Assembly (NCBI GenBank): GCA_963785755.1
Contig: CAWAXG010000002.1
Span: 124,001-188,000, forward strand
Direction: 5' to 3'
Source of the DNA: JACCXG01 sp963785755
GTDB taxonomy: Bacteria; Acidobacteriota; Vicinamibacteria; Vicinamibacterales; 2-12-FULL-66-21
DNA: 64,000 nt
Shown here: piece by piece, positions 38,188 to 46,521 of the stretch
Layout of the letters: each line of letters opens with the position of its first letter
How positions within the stretch are numbered: position 1 is the first letter of the stretch
Translations under genes and position numbers: made by a program
The notes under the pieces: model-generated
The model's input: the letters and a program-made list of their open reading frames with translations, nothing else
What the model was told of the DNA's origin: nothing
The model's database searches: none

Positions 38188-38290
38188 CACGACGGCACGA
38201 CGACACGACGGCACGACGGCACGACGTAGAGGTTTTCAACAGATCCTTCGTGCCCTTCGTGCCGTCGTGCCTTCGTGTGGCGCGAAGCGC
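38188..38290. repeat. Mirrored array, GGCACGAC family
   Basis: Left arm GCACGACGGCACGACG and neighbours (38188-38225), an AT-rich centre, right arm TTCGTGCCCTTCGTGCCGTC and neighbours (38247-38278). Its right flank GGCGCGAAGCGC also follows the half array near 24000. It lies between convergent genes and explains most of the 215-bp gap. Confidence 0.8.
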
Positions 38291-38324
38291 TATTCGTATT
38301 TTCTGGGCACTTGGAAGTTGGGGT

Positions 38325-39578
38325 TCAGAGATAAGTGAGCCAGCGCGATCGGTGCGTGCGCTTGTACTCCGCGTACCAGCGGCACGGGACGTAGAGCAGC
38401 AGGTTCAGCACGATCCAGATCACATAGATCGAGCCCAGGTTGAGCCCGTATCCTGGTGGCGGCGGTTCGAAGACGGGCCCACCGAACAACCGGCCGTCCC
38501 ACGGCTGTCCGAACAGCAGGGCGACGGGGATCGTGATGAGGTGGGCCGCGTAGATGTGCAGCAGGTAGTAGAAGAGCGGAACCCGCCCGAAGACAACCAC
38601 CCGCGAGGCAATCGCCGGCAGCAGCCCGCGCGCCGCCAGATTGATGCGCTCGAAATACGCGAGGGCAATCAGACCCGGCCCCAGCGTCATCAACAGGAAC
38701 AGCAGCGACGGCGGATACTTCTCGACGTCCAGGAACAGGATGACGCTCTTGGCGAGCGTCGGCTGCGGACGAAAGTCACCCGGCGACACCAGCGTCGCGG
38801 GCGGAGTCGGGTTGCCGTAGAAGTTCGTCGCGCGCAGCACAACGAACAGCGCGATCGCGGCCAGACCCAGCGTCACGAGCAACCTGCGGCGGCGCGCCGG
38901 CTCGAGGGTATACACGGCGCCGAGCGCGTAGCCTGTCGCCATTACGCCCACCCACGGCACCAGCACGTACGGCGCGAACCACATGTTGAACTGCGGCGCG
39001 ATCGGAATGAAGGTCGGCGCGTGCAGCAGCCCCCACACCTTACCGATCCACGGGCCGAGCTCGTCGGGCCTGATGCCATCGAACAAGTTGTGCAGAAAGA
39101 TCATCCCCAGCCCGATGCCTGCCACCCACGCGATCGGCAGACGCACGATGACCGACAGGATCACCATGCTCCATCCGAGCGCCCAGATCACGCCGCCAAA
39201 GCTCCAGCCCGGGTAGAACGTCCATCCGAACCCGACCACGGTGAGCTCGAGCAGCACGAGCCACAGCCCGCGCGTCCAGAGCACGTGGCGAATCTCACGC
39301 GGCGATCGGCCCCTGGCGGCGGAGAGCGCCGCGCCCAGGCCGGCGAGCAGGAAAAAGAGCGGCGCGCAGTAGTGCGTGATCCAGCGCGTGAAGAACAGCG
39401 TCAGCCAGGTCCGCGTGATGTCCTCGGGCGGAAACCGCAGATGCGTGAAGAAGTCACGCACGTGATCGAGCGACATCACGACCATGATCGCGCCGCGAAG
39501 CAGATCGACGGAATCGAGGCGTGCGCCGGCTGGCGGCGATGACGTGATGGCTTCGTCTCTGAGCTGGGCGATAGTCAT
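38325..39578 (-). CDS. Polytopic membrane protein, DUF1624 / HGSNAT-like acyltransferase type
   Basis: 417 residues with about 10 TM segments. LDSVDLLRGAIMVVMSLDHV RD at the start is the diagnostic motif of the DUF1624/heparan-N-acetyltransferase-like family, with the conserved Asp-His pair near TM1. Further motifs: FFTRWITHYCAPLFFLLAGL, FGRVPLFYYLLHIYAAHLI near the C-terminus, and HRSRWLTYL at the end. Members are thought to transfer acyl groups across the inner membrane; the donor and acceptor are unknown here. It is followed on the same strand by nothing (the array), and preceded by a YdeI-like gene 29 bp upstream, which suggests co-transcription. Confidence 0.85.
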   Translation of the reverse strand: MTIAQLRDEAITSSPPAGARLDSVDLLRGAIMVVMSLDHVRDFFTHLRFPPEDITRTWLTLFFTRWITHYCAPLFFLLAGLGAALSAARGRSPREIRHVLWTRGLWLVLLELTVVGFGWTFYPGWSFGGVIWALGWSMVILSVIVRLPIAWVAGIGLGMIFLHNLFDGIRPDELGPWIGKVWGLLHAPTFIPIAPQFNMWFAPYVLVPWVGVMATGYALGAVYTLEPARRRRLLVTLGLAAIALFVVLRATNFYGNPTPPATLVSPGDFRPQPTLAKSVILFLDVEKYPPSLLFLLMTLGPGLIALAYFERINLAARGLLPAIASRVVVFGRVPLFYYLLHIYAAHLITIPVALLFGQPWDGRLFGGPVFEPPPPGYGLNLGSIYVIWIVLNLLLYVPCRWYAEYKRTHRSRWLTYL

Positions 39579-39607
39579 TGATCAGTCGGCTGCCGGCATG
39601 AGGCCGA

Positions 39608-40201
39608 TTACATGTACTTCCAGTTCCGAGGTTTGCCCTGTGCGATCCACTCGATCGCCGTGTCCAGGCGCCGCTGGCGCGTGGCTTCGGCTTTGGCGTC
39701 GAGAATCCACTCGAGGTATTCGCGCTTGTGGCTCGGACTGAACGCTTCGTACGCCGCCAGCGCTTTCCGGTTCTTTTTCAGCGCGGCGGTGAAATAGTCC
39801 GGCTCCTTCAACGGTTTCTTTGGCGCCCCCTTCATGCGCGGCGCTTTGACGCCTTCATCGTGCAGGGCCGCCGCCTCTTTCACGAGGCGGACCAGCGTCT
39901 TCCGGTCGGGCAGATCGCGGACGGCGGTGATCCGTCCGAACTGACCGGCCGCATCAGCCGCCTTGCCGCCAACGCCGTTCATCGCCGAGGCCTTCCAGAA
40001 TCCGAAGGTCACGTGCTCTTTGAACGCCGCCGTGCCGCACAGGATCCCCTTGTACATGAACGCCGGGTGCCGCCACTTGAGCGTCTCCTCGATCTCGGGA
40101 CAGCCCGCGTGCACGGCTTTGCGGATGAACGTCAGAATCGGCCGCGCGAACGGCTGCGCCGCGGCGATATAGCCATCAATCCGGGCGTCCTTGGTTCCCA
40201 T
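39608..40201 (-). CDS. DUF1801 plus YdeI/OmpD-associated two-domain protein
   Basis: 197 residues from ATG 40201 with AGGAGG directly upstream. The first half (FIRKAVHAGCPEIEETLKWR, HPAFMYKGILCGTAAFKEHV) is a DUF1801 (YdhG-like) domain. The second half (KEPDYFTAALKKNRKALAAY, SPSHKREYLEWILDAKAEAT) is the YdeI-type helical tail. Such fusions are common in soil bacteria; the molecular function is unsettled. It is cytoplasmic. It lies just upstream of the membrane-protein gene on the same strand and divergent from the PL22-like gene. Confidence 0.85.
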   Translation of the reverse strand: MGTKDARIDGYIAAAQPFARPILTFIRKAVHAGCPEIEETLKWRHPAFMYKGILCGTAAFKEHVTFGFWKASAMNGVGGKAADAAGQFGRITAVRDLPDRKTLVRLVKEAAALHDEGVKAPRMKGAPKKPLKEPDYFTAALKKNRKALAAYEAFSPSHKREYLEWILDAKAEATRQRRLDTAIEWIAQGKPRNWKYM

Positions 40202-40274
40202 CGGTCCTCCTCGCGGAGCCGATTATCCGTCAGCGTCTGGGCACGGCGTGAATTCATCCGGGTGCGAGTGAGAA

Positions 40275-40480
40275 CTCGTCAACTCCCAACTTCCAACTCC
40301 CAACTCCCAAGGGTCAGTCGCACTTTCGCAAGAGCTTCGTGGCGCTTCGACGAATTGCTGCGGGCACTCGTCTGAGCTAAGGTGGGAGTTGCCGACTTCG
40401 CTCGACGAGGCGGAAGCCGACGCGGCACCTCGTTTGCGAGCCGAGTTCGGAGCGTTGGAGGTTGGGAGTTGACGCATTGA
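40275..40480. repeat. Mirrored array, CAACTCC family
   Basis: Left arm CAACTCC, CAACTTC, CAACTCC, CAACTCC (40279-40308), exact 7-bp periodicity. Right arm GGAGGTTGGGAGTTG (about 40456-40470). The centre contains further inverted segments (GGGAGTTGCCGACTTCG). It lies between two divergent genes, so any promoters for 40201 and 40546 must be inside or next to it. The same family occurs at 46316 and 55334. Confidence 0.75.
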
Positions 40481-40545
40481 GTAATGCTGAGGCAGCCGCC
40501 GCGACTGCCGCTATCATGGAGCCCCGCTGCACGAGGGAGTCTTCG

Positions 40546-41910
40546 ATGATTGGACGACACGTTTCCTGCATCGCCTGCCTGGCCGCGCTGGTTGCGACGG
40601 TGCCATCCTCCGGTGCGCAGGATCCGCCCCGCGAGTGGATAGAGCCCGCGACTGGACATCGGGTCATCCGGCTCTCCGACGAGCCGGGGACCGCGAGCCT
40701 CTACTTTCATCAGAATCCGTACACGGCCAACGGCGACAAGATGGTCGTCTCGACACCGGACGGACTGGCCACCATCACCCTCGCCTCCCGCACGATTGCG
40801 CCGCTCGTCCGCGGCCGCGTCAGCCATCTCGTCGTCGGGCGGAAGACGCGGCAGGCTTTCTACATCCAGAACAACGTCGTGTTCGCGACGAACGTCGATA
40901 CCGGGGCGACGCGCAAGATTCTGGAGCATCCCCGGATTCGGACGGGATCCGGCTTCGGCTTGAGCGCGGACGAGACGACGCTGGCCGGGAGCTTCATCAC
41001 CGGCGACGCGACAGGCACGCAGCCGCCGGGATCGACGGGGCCGCCACCCAACCCGCCGGCGAACCCGCCCTTCGACAGCGCTCAGGGCAGGCTCGCGACG
41101 CCGCCGCCGACCCGATCGAGCCTCGAGACGCGTTGGGCCGCGCGCCTGCCGATGGCGATCTACACGCTCAACGTCAACTCCGGCCAGCTGAAGACGATCT
41201 ACGAGTCGACCGACTGGTTGAACCACGTGCAGATGTCCCCGTCGGACCCGACGCTGATCATGTTCTGCCACGAGGGACCCTGGCATTTCGTCGATCGCAT
41301 CTGGACGATCCGGACGGACGGCACCGAGCGGATGCTCAGGCACAAGCGGACGATGGAGATGGAGATTGCCGGCCACGAGTTCTTCAGCGCCGACGGCAAG
41401 ACGATCTGGTACGACCTGCAGACGCCACGGAGCAAGGTGTTCTGGCTCGCCGGCGTCGACGTCGCGTCGGGCAAGACGACGAGGTATCCGGTGGCGCGGG
41501 AGGAATGGTCGGTGCACTTCAACATCTCGCCCGACGGGCAGCTGTTCGCGGGCGATGGCGGCGGACCGCGCAGCGTCGCGGCGCCGGGGAACGGTCAATG
41601 GATCTATCTGTTCCGGCCGGCGCCGGAAGGCAAGCTGGCGGCGGAACGGCTCGTCGACCTGTCGAAGCACGACTACCAGCTCGAACCGAACGTGACGTTT
41701 ACCCCCGATCGGAAGTGGATCACGTTCCGCTCGAACATGCACGGCGCAACGCACGTGTATGCCGTCGAAGTCGCGCGTACGGGACTCGGGGCTCGGGATC
41801 GGGTCAGGGACTCGGGACCAGGGACTCGGGGATCACGATCAGGGACTGGGGACTCGGACGAGTTTTCGGGATGGGAATCGGGTCCCCCCAGTCCCGAAGA
41901 CGCGCCCTAG
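40546..41910 (+). CDS. Secreted oligogalacturonate-lyase-like (PL22-type) beta-propeller protein
   Basis: 454 residues from ATG 40546 with GAGGGAG upstream. Signal peptide RHVSCIACLAALVATVPSSGA. The beta-propeller begins TGHRVIRLSDEPGTASLYFH and QNPYTANGDKMVVSTPDGL, matching the PF14583 (PL22) oligogalacturonide lyase family, which degrades unsaturated pectin fragments. Possible metal-ligand histidines are in FCHEGPWHFVDRIW. There are two oddities. Residues about 165-190 are a Pro-rich insert encoded partly by a known-type interspersed repeat (PFDSAQGRLA). The last 40 residues (after YAVEVAR) are encoded by a GACTCGG array. The natural end of the protein is probably near 41780. Confidence 0.8.
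   Translation: MIGRHVSCIACLAALVATVPSSGAQDPPREWIEPATGHRVIRLSDEPGTASLYFHQNPYTANGDKMVVSTPDGLATITLASRTIAPLVRGRVSHLVVGRKTRQAFYIQNNVVFATNVDTGATRKILEHPRIRTGSGFGLSADETTLAGSFITGDATGTQPPGSTGPPPNPPANPPFDSAQGRLATPPPTRSSLETRWAARLPMAIYTLNVNSGQLKTIYESTDWLNHVQMSPSDPTLIMFCHEGPWHFVDRIWTIRTDGTERMLRHKRTMEMEIAGHEFFSADGKTIWYDLQTPRSKVFWLAGVDVASGKTTRYPVAREEWSVHFNISPDGQLFAGDGGGPRSVAAPGNGQWIYLFRPAPEGKLAAERLVDLSKHDYQLEPNVTFTPDRKWITFRSNMHGATHVYAVEVARTGLGARDRVRDSGPGTRGSRSGTGDSDEFSGWESGPPSPEDAP
41067..41098. repeat. TTCGACAGCGCTCAGGGCAGG-type interspersed repeat inside the coding sequence
   Basis: The sense strand CCCTTCGACAGCGCTCAGGG reads PFDSAQGR. The antisense strand carries the 'CCCTGAGC…GTCGAAGGG' palindromic motif found interspersed in many environmental genomes (recalled). 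It falls in a Pro-rich insert between propeller blades. Confidence 0.55.
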
Positions 41911-41937
41911 CCCCGTAGTCCCGAGTCCCGGGTTTAT
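41785..41937. repeat. GACTCGG array overlapping the 3' end of the PL22-like gene
   Basis: GGGACTCGGGGCTCGGGATCGG and further GGACTCGGGG units run from about 41781 to 41858. After TTTTCGGGATGGGAATCGGG comes a mirrored arm, CAGTCCCGAAGACG and TAGTCCCGAGTCCCGGG (41889-41933). The left arm is coding. Confidence 0.75.
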
Positions 41938-41939
41938 TG

Positions 41940-42131
41940 TCACCAGCCATTACAGTCGCTCTTATACCCGCAGGATTCGCAGCGCCAGCAGGCTTTGACG
42001 CGGATCAGCTGGACGCTGCCGCAGCGATCGCAGCACTCCTGCGACGACGGCTTCGGCGGCGGGGCTGACGCCCTCGCTTCGGGCCGGTCGGACCCGCTAC
42101 GCCGCCACACCCTCACGTCTGCGGTAGTCAT
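41940..42131 (-). CDS. Small zinc-ribbon protein
   Basis: 63 residues from ATG 42131. A disordered N-terminus is followed by SQECCDRCGSVQLIRVKACW and RCESCGYKSDCNGW. The CxxC pairs resemble the C-terminal zinc ribbon of B12-dependent ribonucleotide reductases and small stand-alone ribbons. An AGGA lies about 13 nt upstream, which is not strong. It could be a detached zinc-ribbon domain. The Cys spacing is unlikely to arise by chance, but expression is unproven. Confidence 0.6.
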   Translation of the reverse strand: MTTADVRVWRRSGSDRPEARASAPPPKPSSQECCDRCGSVQLIRVKACWRCESCGYKSDCNGW

Positions 42132-42210
42132 CGTTCATGTAGCGTCCTCACAGAGCACGGGTCTTCCGGCTAAAAAGCTTGTGAACTCATGTCGCCTGCT
42201 ACTGACCCAG

Positions 42211-43071
42211 TCACGCCGACGTCAGGCACCATGTCGCGCAATGCAGCCAGCACGACTCGGCCCGGTCGTGGGTGTCGCGCCGGAGCTTCGTGAGCCGCGG
42301 CAATGGCTGCCTGGAGAGCGCCTTGCCGATCTCCACGTTCAGCGCCTCGTCGCGCAGCCCGACGGCGGAAAAGATCGCGACGAAGGTCAGCACCCGCGCA
42401 TCGAACGCCGCCGGATCCGGCGTGCGGGTGAGGAGCAGCAGGAGCCCCTTCCCGATGTTCCCCATCTGCGCCATCGACGCGGTGAGCGGCAGCACGATCC
42501 TGCCGGCCGGCGCAGCCGAGTCGAGCCAACCGTCGAGCGGATGGGTCACGCCGGCGTTGATCAGCATCGCGTCGAACGACTCGGTCAGCGCGCTGCTGCC
42601 ATCGTCCCGTTTGACCTCGACCCACGGCGTCGCCGCGAGATTCGCCGCGGCACGCGCCGCAAGCGGTTCGTCGACTTCGAGTGCGACGACGCGGCCGGCG
42701 GGACCGACGCAGTGCGCCATCAGCGCGGTGAAGTATCCCGTGCCCGCCCCCAGGTGCAGCACGCGGTTGCCCGGCCCGAGGCGGAGCGCATCGATGGCCA
42801 TCGCGAGCAAGCCGGGCGCCCCGTTGAACAGCATCCGGCTGGGATCGATGGCGATCGCGACGTTGTGATACACGTGGCGCGGATCGGCGTCCGGTGTCTG
42901 GCGCGCCTGACCGGTCAGATTGCTGTCGCTGCGGACCGTCCACGGTCCGGGCGGAAGAAATCGCTCGCGTGGCACCGTCGCCAGTGCGTCGACGAGAGCC
43001 CCGGACCGGATGTTGGCCGCGATCTGCACTTCCTCCGCGAAAAATCGCCGCTGGGCCGTGAGGTCGCTCAT
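42211..43071 (-). CDS. Protein-L-isoaspartate O-methyltransferase-like (PCMT family) methyltransferase
   Basis: 286 residues. ATG 43071 overlaps the TGA stop of the upstream gene (ATGA), indicating translational coupling. SAM-binding motif RVLHLGAGTGYFTALMAHCV, then GRVVALEVDEPLAARAAANL and ESFDAMLINAGVTHPLDGWL, and the N-terminal FFAEEVQIAANIRSGALVDA. These match PCMT-type enzymes, which methylate isoaspartyl residues for protein repair. The C-terminus is longer than in E. coli Pcm (about 208), and the usual PCMT active-site Ser/Thr region is not clearly recognised. A different methyl acceptor is therefore possible. Confidence 0.78.
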   Translation of the reverse strand: MSDLTAQRRFFAEEVQIAANIRSGALVDALATVPRERFLPPGPWTVRSDSNLTGQARQTPDADPRHVYHNVAIAIDPSRMLFNGAPGLLAMAIDALRLGPGNRVLHLGAGTGYFTALMAHCVGPAGRVVALEVDEPLAARAAANLAATPWVEVKRDDGSSALTESFDAMLINAGVTHPLDGWLDSAAPAGRIVLPLTASMAQMGNIGKGLLLLLTRTPDPAAFDARVLTFVAIFSAVGLRDEALNVEIGKALSRQPLPRLTKLRRDTHDRAESCWLHCATWCLTSA

Positions 43072-43520
43072 CGCTTCACCCGCCGCGAGCGCGGCGCGGC
43101 GCGCCGGCGTGGACCGCGCGTGTGGACATGCCCCTGCTCGCGGATGAACTGCGCGACTTCGGGACCGATGGCGACCGCTTTCACCGGACGCTGCCAGGCA
43201 TAGAGATGCTTGCCTGGCGCCGCGATGACCCGCAGCTCGCCGGCCTCGAAGAGGCGCTTGATCACCGTGTGGATGGCTGCCATCTCGTTGCTGTAGGCGG
43301 ACAGCTCGACGCCGATGGCGCGCAGCCGTTCGCGCACCTCGGTCGGGGAGAGCGGGATGCCGGCATTGCGGTAGACCAGGCGGCAGGCGTCGGTCAGTCC
43401 GTACGGCTGCGTCGGCGTGAACCCGAGAAGCCTTGAAAGGCTGCCGATGGTCTGCGCGAGCTGCGACAGGCGTTCGTCGAGCTGCCGCCGCTCGGCGCCG
43501 AGCGCTTCGGTACTCGGCAA
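43068..43520 (-). CDS. Uncharacterised protein coupled to the methyltransferase gene
   Basis: About 150 residues. SQLAQTIGSLSRLLGFTPTQ, LTDACRLVYRNAGIPLSPTE and VRERLRAIGVELSAYSNEMA form a helical, winged-helix-like pattern (AIHTVIKRLFEAGELRVIAA). It ends in a basic tail, RRRAAPRSRRVKR. It may be a small DNA- or protein-binding factor. A TTG start at 43520 is possible. Alternatively a +1 slip near 43512 joins it to GTG 43558 (TEPDYRAALAAAIAEYRS), which looks like a natural coiled N-terminus. Its stop overlaps the methyltransferase start. Confidence 0.6.
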   Translation of the reverse strand: MPSTEALGAERRQLDERLSQLAQTIGSLSRLLGFTPTQPYGLTDACRLVYRNAGIPLSPTEVRERLRAIGVELSAYSNEMAAIHTVIKRLFEAGELRVIAAPGKHLYAWQRPVKAVAIGPEVAQFIREQGHVHTRGPRRRAAPRSRRVKR

Positions 43521-43641
43521 TCGCCGCGGCCAGGGCGGCCCGGTAGTCCGGCTCGGTCACACTGGCTTTTATACGTAATGTGTAAACGGCTGTCAACGAG
43601 CGGCTGCCCGGCGGCGCACGCGAACGCGGCCAGGCCTTTGG

Positions 43642-43677
43642 CTTCGACACATCGCCGTGCTACGGTATGTGTCGAAG
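43642..43677. promoter_or_regulatory. Inverted repeat upstream of an ADOP gene, candidate operator
   Basis: Perfect 11-bp arms CTTCGACACAT (43642-43652) and ATGTGTCGAAG (43667-43677), spacer 14 bp. It lies 24 bp before ATG 43702. The position fits an operator or a 5'-UTR hairpin. PadR-type regulators of ADOP genes are candidates for binding, but this is inference. Confidence 0.5.
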
Positions 43678-43701
43678 TCCAAGGCATCGGGAGCGCGCGT
43701 G

Positions 43702-46293
43702 ATGAGCTGGTGGAAGAATCTGTGGCGAGGACGATCGCCGGAACGGGACCTCGACGCCGAGCTGCGGTTCCATCTCGAACGCCAGATCCAGGACCTGGTG
43801 GACAGCGGACATTCACCGGAGGACGCCCGCCGCCGGGTGCGGCTCGACTTCGGCGGCCTCGATCAAGCCAAGGACGCCTGCCGCGACGTGCGGCCCCTGC
43901 GCTGGATCGAGGAGCTCGCGCGCGACGTGAAACTGGGCTTTCGCGCGCTCGGCCGCGAGCGGCTGTTCGGCGCCTCGGTAACCCTCATTCTGGCGTTGGG
44001 CATCGGCACCAGCGTGGCGATGTTCAGTGTGCTCCGGGCCACCGTGCTGCGCCCGCTGCCATACGCGCGGCCGGCGGAGCTCGCGATCCTGACGACGCAC
44101 ACCATGGTGCACGACCAGCCGGACGGCACCTCGCCGCCGAATCTGTTCGACTGGCGGCAGCAGAGCGCGTCGTTCGCCGGCATGACGTTCTTCCGCCGGA
44201 CGAGCGTGAGCCAGGTCACCTACCAGGGAGCCGATGCGCCGCAACGCGCCCAGGAAGGGCTGGTCGGCCCCGAGTTCTTCGAGCTGCTCGGGACGCCGCC
44301 GCTCCTCGGCCGGACGTTTTCACGCACCGAATTCGACGGCCGCGAACGCGTCGTCGTGCTGAGCGAAGCCGTGTGGCAGGAGCAGTTCGGGCGATCGGCC
44401 GCGATCGTCGGACAAACGCTGCTCATCGACGGTCAGCGCCATGCGGTGATCGGCATCATGCCGCGGACGTTCCAGCTGCCCACGAGCGATACGCGGCTGT
44501 GGCGGCCGATCTCGATTCTGCCGTCGTGGCCCGGGCTGCAGCGCGAGCGTGACGGTGACGGCATCGAAGTGATCGGACGCCTCGCGGCAGGAGCCGGACT
44601 GAACGAGGCGCGCGCGGAGATGACGCTGATTGCGGCGCGGCTGCGGGACAGGTACGCCGAGAACCGGAACCTCGACGTCCGGATCACCTCCCTCTTCGAT
44701 CACGTGGTCGGACGCCGCACGAGCCGAAGCGTGTGGCTCGGGTTCGGCGCGGTCCTGTCCCTGCTGGCCATCGCGTGCGCCAATGCCGGCGGGTTGCTCA
44801 CGGCGCGCGCCGCGCGCCGGCGACGGGAGCTCGCCGTCCGTGCCGCCCTCGGCGCCGGCACAGGCCGCTTGACGCGCCAGCTGCTCGCTGAAAGCGTCAG
44901 CCTCTGGGCGTTGTCGAGCGTAGCGGGTGCCGCGCTGGCCTACGGGCTGATCGAGCTTCTGCTGGCGTACGGACCGCGCTCCATTCCCCGGCTGGATCAG
45001 ATACGGATCGATGGCACCGGTCTCGCGATGGCATTTCTAGCCGGTCTCGTGTCCGTCACCGCGTGTGGAACGATCCCCGCGTTCATGGCCGCGCGCGCGG
45101 ACCGTTCCTCGGCATTCAACACGCGTGATGGATCGAGCTCGCGGCGGCGCGTCCTGCAGGACGTGCTCGTCAGCGCGCAGGTCGCCGGGGCGCTGATGCT
45201 GCTCATCGGCGCGGTGCTCCTCGCCCGCAGCTTCGTCCGGGCGCTCGGCGAGGATCCCGGCTATCCTGCCGGGCGCATCGCAATCGTCCGCATCGAGCGT
45301 CCGCGGTCGGAGACATTCTTTCTCGACGCGCGGGCGCGCCTCGAACGGCTGCCGGGTGTCGCGGCGGTCGGCGGCATCAAGGACTTCTTCATTCGACGGA
45401 ATGCCGATCAGCGGGTAACGGTGGAAGGACGGCCGGCGACATCCGACGCCCTGCCACGCCTGACGGTTGACGCGGTCACGCCCGGATACTTCCGCGCCAT
45501 GGGGATCGACCTCATCGACGGACGCGATTTCGAAGACCGCGATCTGGCGGACAACGCACCGCCGGTGTACATCGTGAACGAAGCGCTGGCGCAGCGCTTC
45601 TGGCCCGGTGAGCGCGCGGTCGGCAAGCGGCTGGTCGGCGGCAGCTCACCGCCGAAAGACGGCAACTGGAGCACCGTCGTCGGCGTGGTGCGCGACATGC
45701 GGCGCGAAGGGCTGGATGTCGCGCCGATCCTGGCCGGGTTCATCCCGGACATGCTGGGGAACATGGACCTGACGATTCGCGGAGAAGCCGGCGTCACGAC
45801 GCTGATTCCGGCGATTCGCCAGGAGCTCCGCGCGATCGATCCGTCGCTGCCAATCGCGATCGCCCCGGCAGCCGATCGGTTGTCGGATCGGATCGGCGGC
45901 CGGCGCTTCGAAACGCAGGCGATCGGCCTGTTCGCGGCGATCGCGGTGCTGCTCTCCGCCGCCGGACTCTATGCCACGCTCGCCTATCAGGTCACGCTGC
46001 GCACGAAGGAGATTGGCATCCGCTCGGCGCTCGGCGCGAGCCGCCGCGCGATCGTGGCCATGGTGGTGGGCAAAGGGGTCGTGCTCGCCGGCGCCGGGGC
46101 CGCAGTGGGTCTCGCCGGCGCGGCTTCCAGCGCGAGAGTCATGCAGAGTCTTCTCTACGAGACCAGAGCGACAGATGCCCCCAGCTATCTGATCGCGGCG
46201 CTCGTGGTACTGATCGTCGCCGCCCTCGCGGCGGCGGGACCCGGCCTGCGCGCGGCAGCGGTCAGCCCGATCACGGCGCTGCGGCAGGACTAA
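43702..46293 (+). CDS. ADOP-type ABC permease with N-terminal permease-prefix domain, intact
   Basis: 863 residues. Before the usual permease it has a cytoplasmic prefix, WWKNLWRGRSPERDLDAELR, FHLERQIQDLVDSGHSPEDA, RRRVRLDFGGLDQAKDACRD. This prefix domain is found on a subset of ADOPs and resembles a helical adaptor. The permease part has LILALGIGTSVAMFSVLRAT, IACANAGGLLTARAARRRRE, GYFRAMGIDLIDGRDFEDRD, FAAIAVLLSAAGLYATLAYQ and the end AAAVSPITALRQD. It is preceded by an inverted repeat (43642-43677) and separated from padR by a CAACTCC array. Confidence 0.92.
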   Translation: MSWWKNLWRGRSPERDLDAELRFHLERQIQDLVDSGHSPEDARRRVRLDFGGLDQAKDACRDVRPLRWIEELARDVKLGFRALGRERLFGASVTLILALGIGTSVAMFSVLRATVLRPLPYARPAELAILTTHTMVHDQPDGTSPPNLFDWRQQSASFAGMTFFRRTSVSQVTYQGADAPQRAQEGLVGPEFFELLGTPPLLGRTFSRTEFDGRERVVVLSEAVWQEQFGRSAAIVGQTLLIDGQRHAVIGIMPRTFQLPTSDTRLWRPISILPSWPGLQRERDGDGIEVIGRLAAGAGLNEARAEMTLIAARLRDRYAENRNLDVRITSLFDHVVGRRTSRSVWLGFGAVLSLLAIACANAGGLLTARAARRRRELAVRAALGAGTGRLTRQLLAESVSLWALSSVAGAALAYGLIELLLAYGPRSIPRLDQIRIDGTGLAMAFLAGLVSVTACGTIPAFMAARADRSSAFNTRDGSSSRRRVLQDVLVSAQVAGALMLLIGAVLLARSFVRALGEDPGYPAGRIAIVRIERPRSETFFLDARARLERLPGVAAVGGIKDFFIRRNADQRVTVEGRPATSDALPRLTVDAVTPGYFRAMGIDLIDGRDFEDRDLADNAPPVYIVNEALAQRFWPGERAVGKRLVGGSSPPKDGNWSTVVGVVRDMRREGLDVAPILAGFIPDMLGNMDLTIRGEAGVTTLIPAIRQELRAIDPSLPIAIAPAADRLSDRIGGRRFETQAIGLFAAIAVLLSAAGLYATLAYQVTLRTKEIGIRSALGASRRAIVAMVVGKGVVLAGAGAAVGLAGAASSARVMQSLLYETRATDAPSYLIAALVVLIVAALAAAGPGLRAAAVSPITALRQD

Positions 46294-46315
46294 ACGGAGT
46301 TGCAAAAGACGCGGC

Positions 46316-46504
46316 AGTGACAACTCCCAACTTCCAACTCCCCCGCCTCCGCGCGCACGGATCGACGCGCGCTACGGCGAGGCCTCGCCAGAGCTCGTCG
46401 ATCTGAGATTGAGTCGACGAGCGGCGGCGGGCAACTCCCAAGGGGCTCAGAGTCGATCGGCCGAGAGTCCTTTGGGAGTTAGAAGTTGGAGATTGGAAGT
46501 TGAC
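46316..46504. repeat. Mirrored array, CAACTCC family, with GCTACGGCGAG core
   Basis: Left arm CAACTCCCAACTTCCAACTC (46321-46340). Right arm GGGAGTTAGAAGTTGGAGATTGGAAGTTG (46473-46502). The centre has CGCCTCCGC … GCTACGGCGAGGCCTCGCC, similar to the centre at 23870-23900, although the arms there have a different unit. It occupies the gap between an ADOP gene and padR. Confidence 0.75.
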
Positions 46505-46521
46505 ATGTATCGCTCTTCTTT

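Noticed and set aside
38250..39542. 430-residue frame antisense to the DUF1624-type membrane protein
   Set aside because: Very high Arg/Gln/His content without motifs; the opposite strand encodes a clear polytopic protein.
43577..43625. AT-rich TACGTAATGTGTAAACGG upstream of the hypothetical gene as a promoter
   Set aside because: No -35/-10 pair with acceptable spacing could be identified with confidence.
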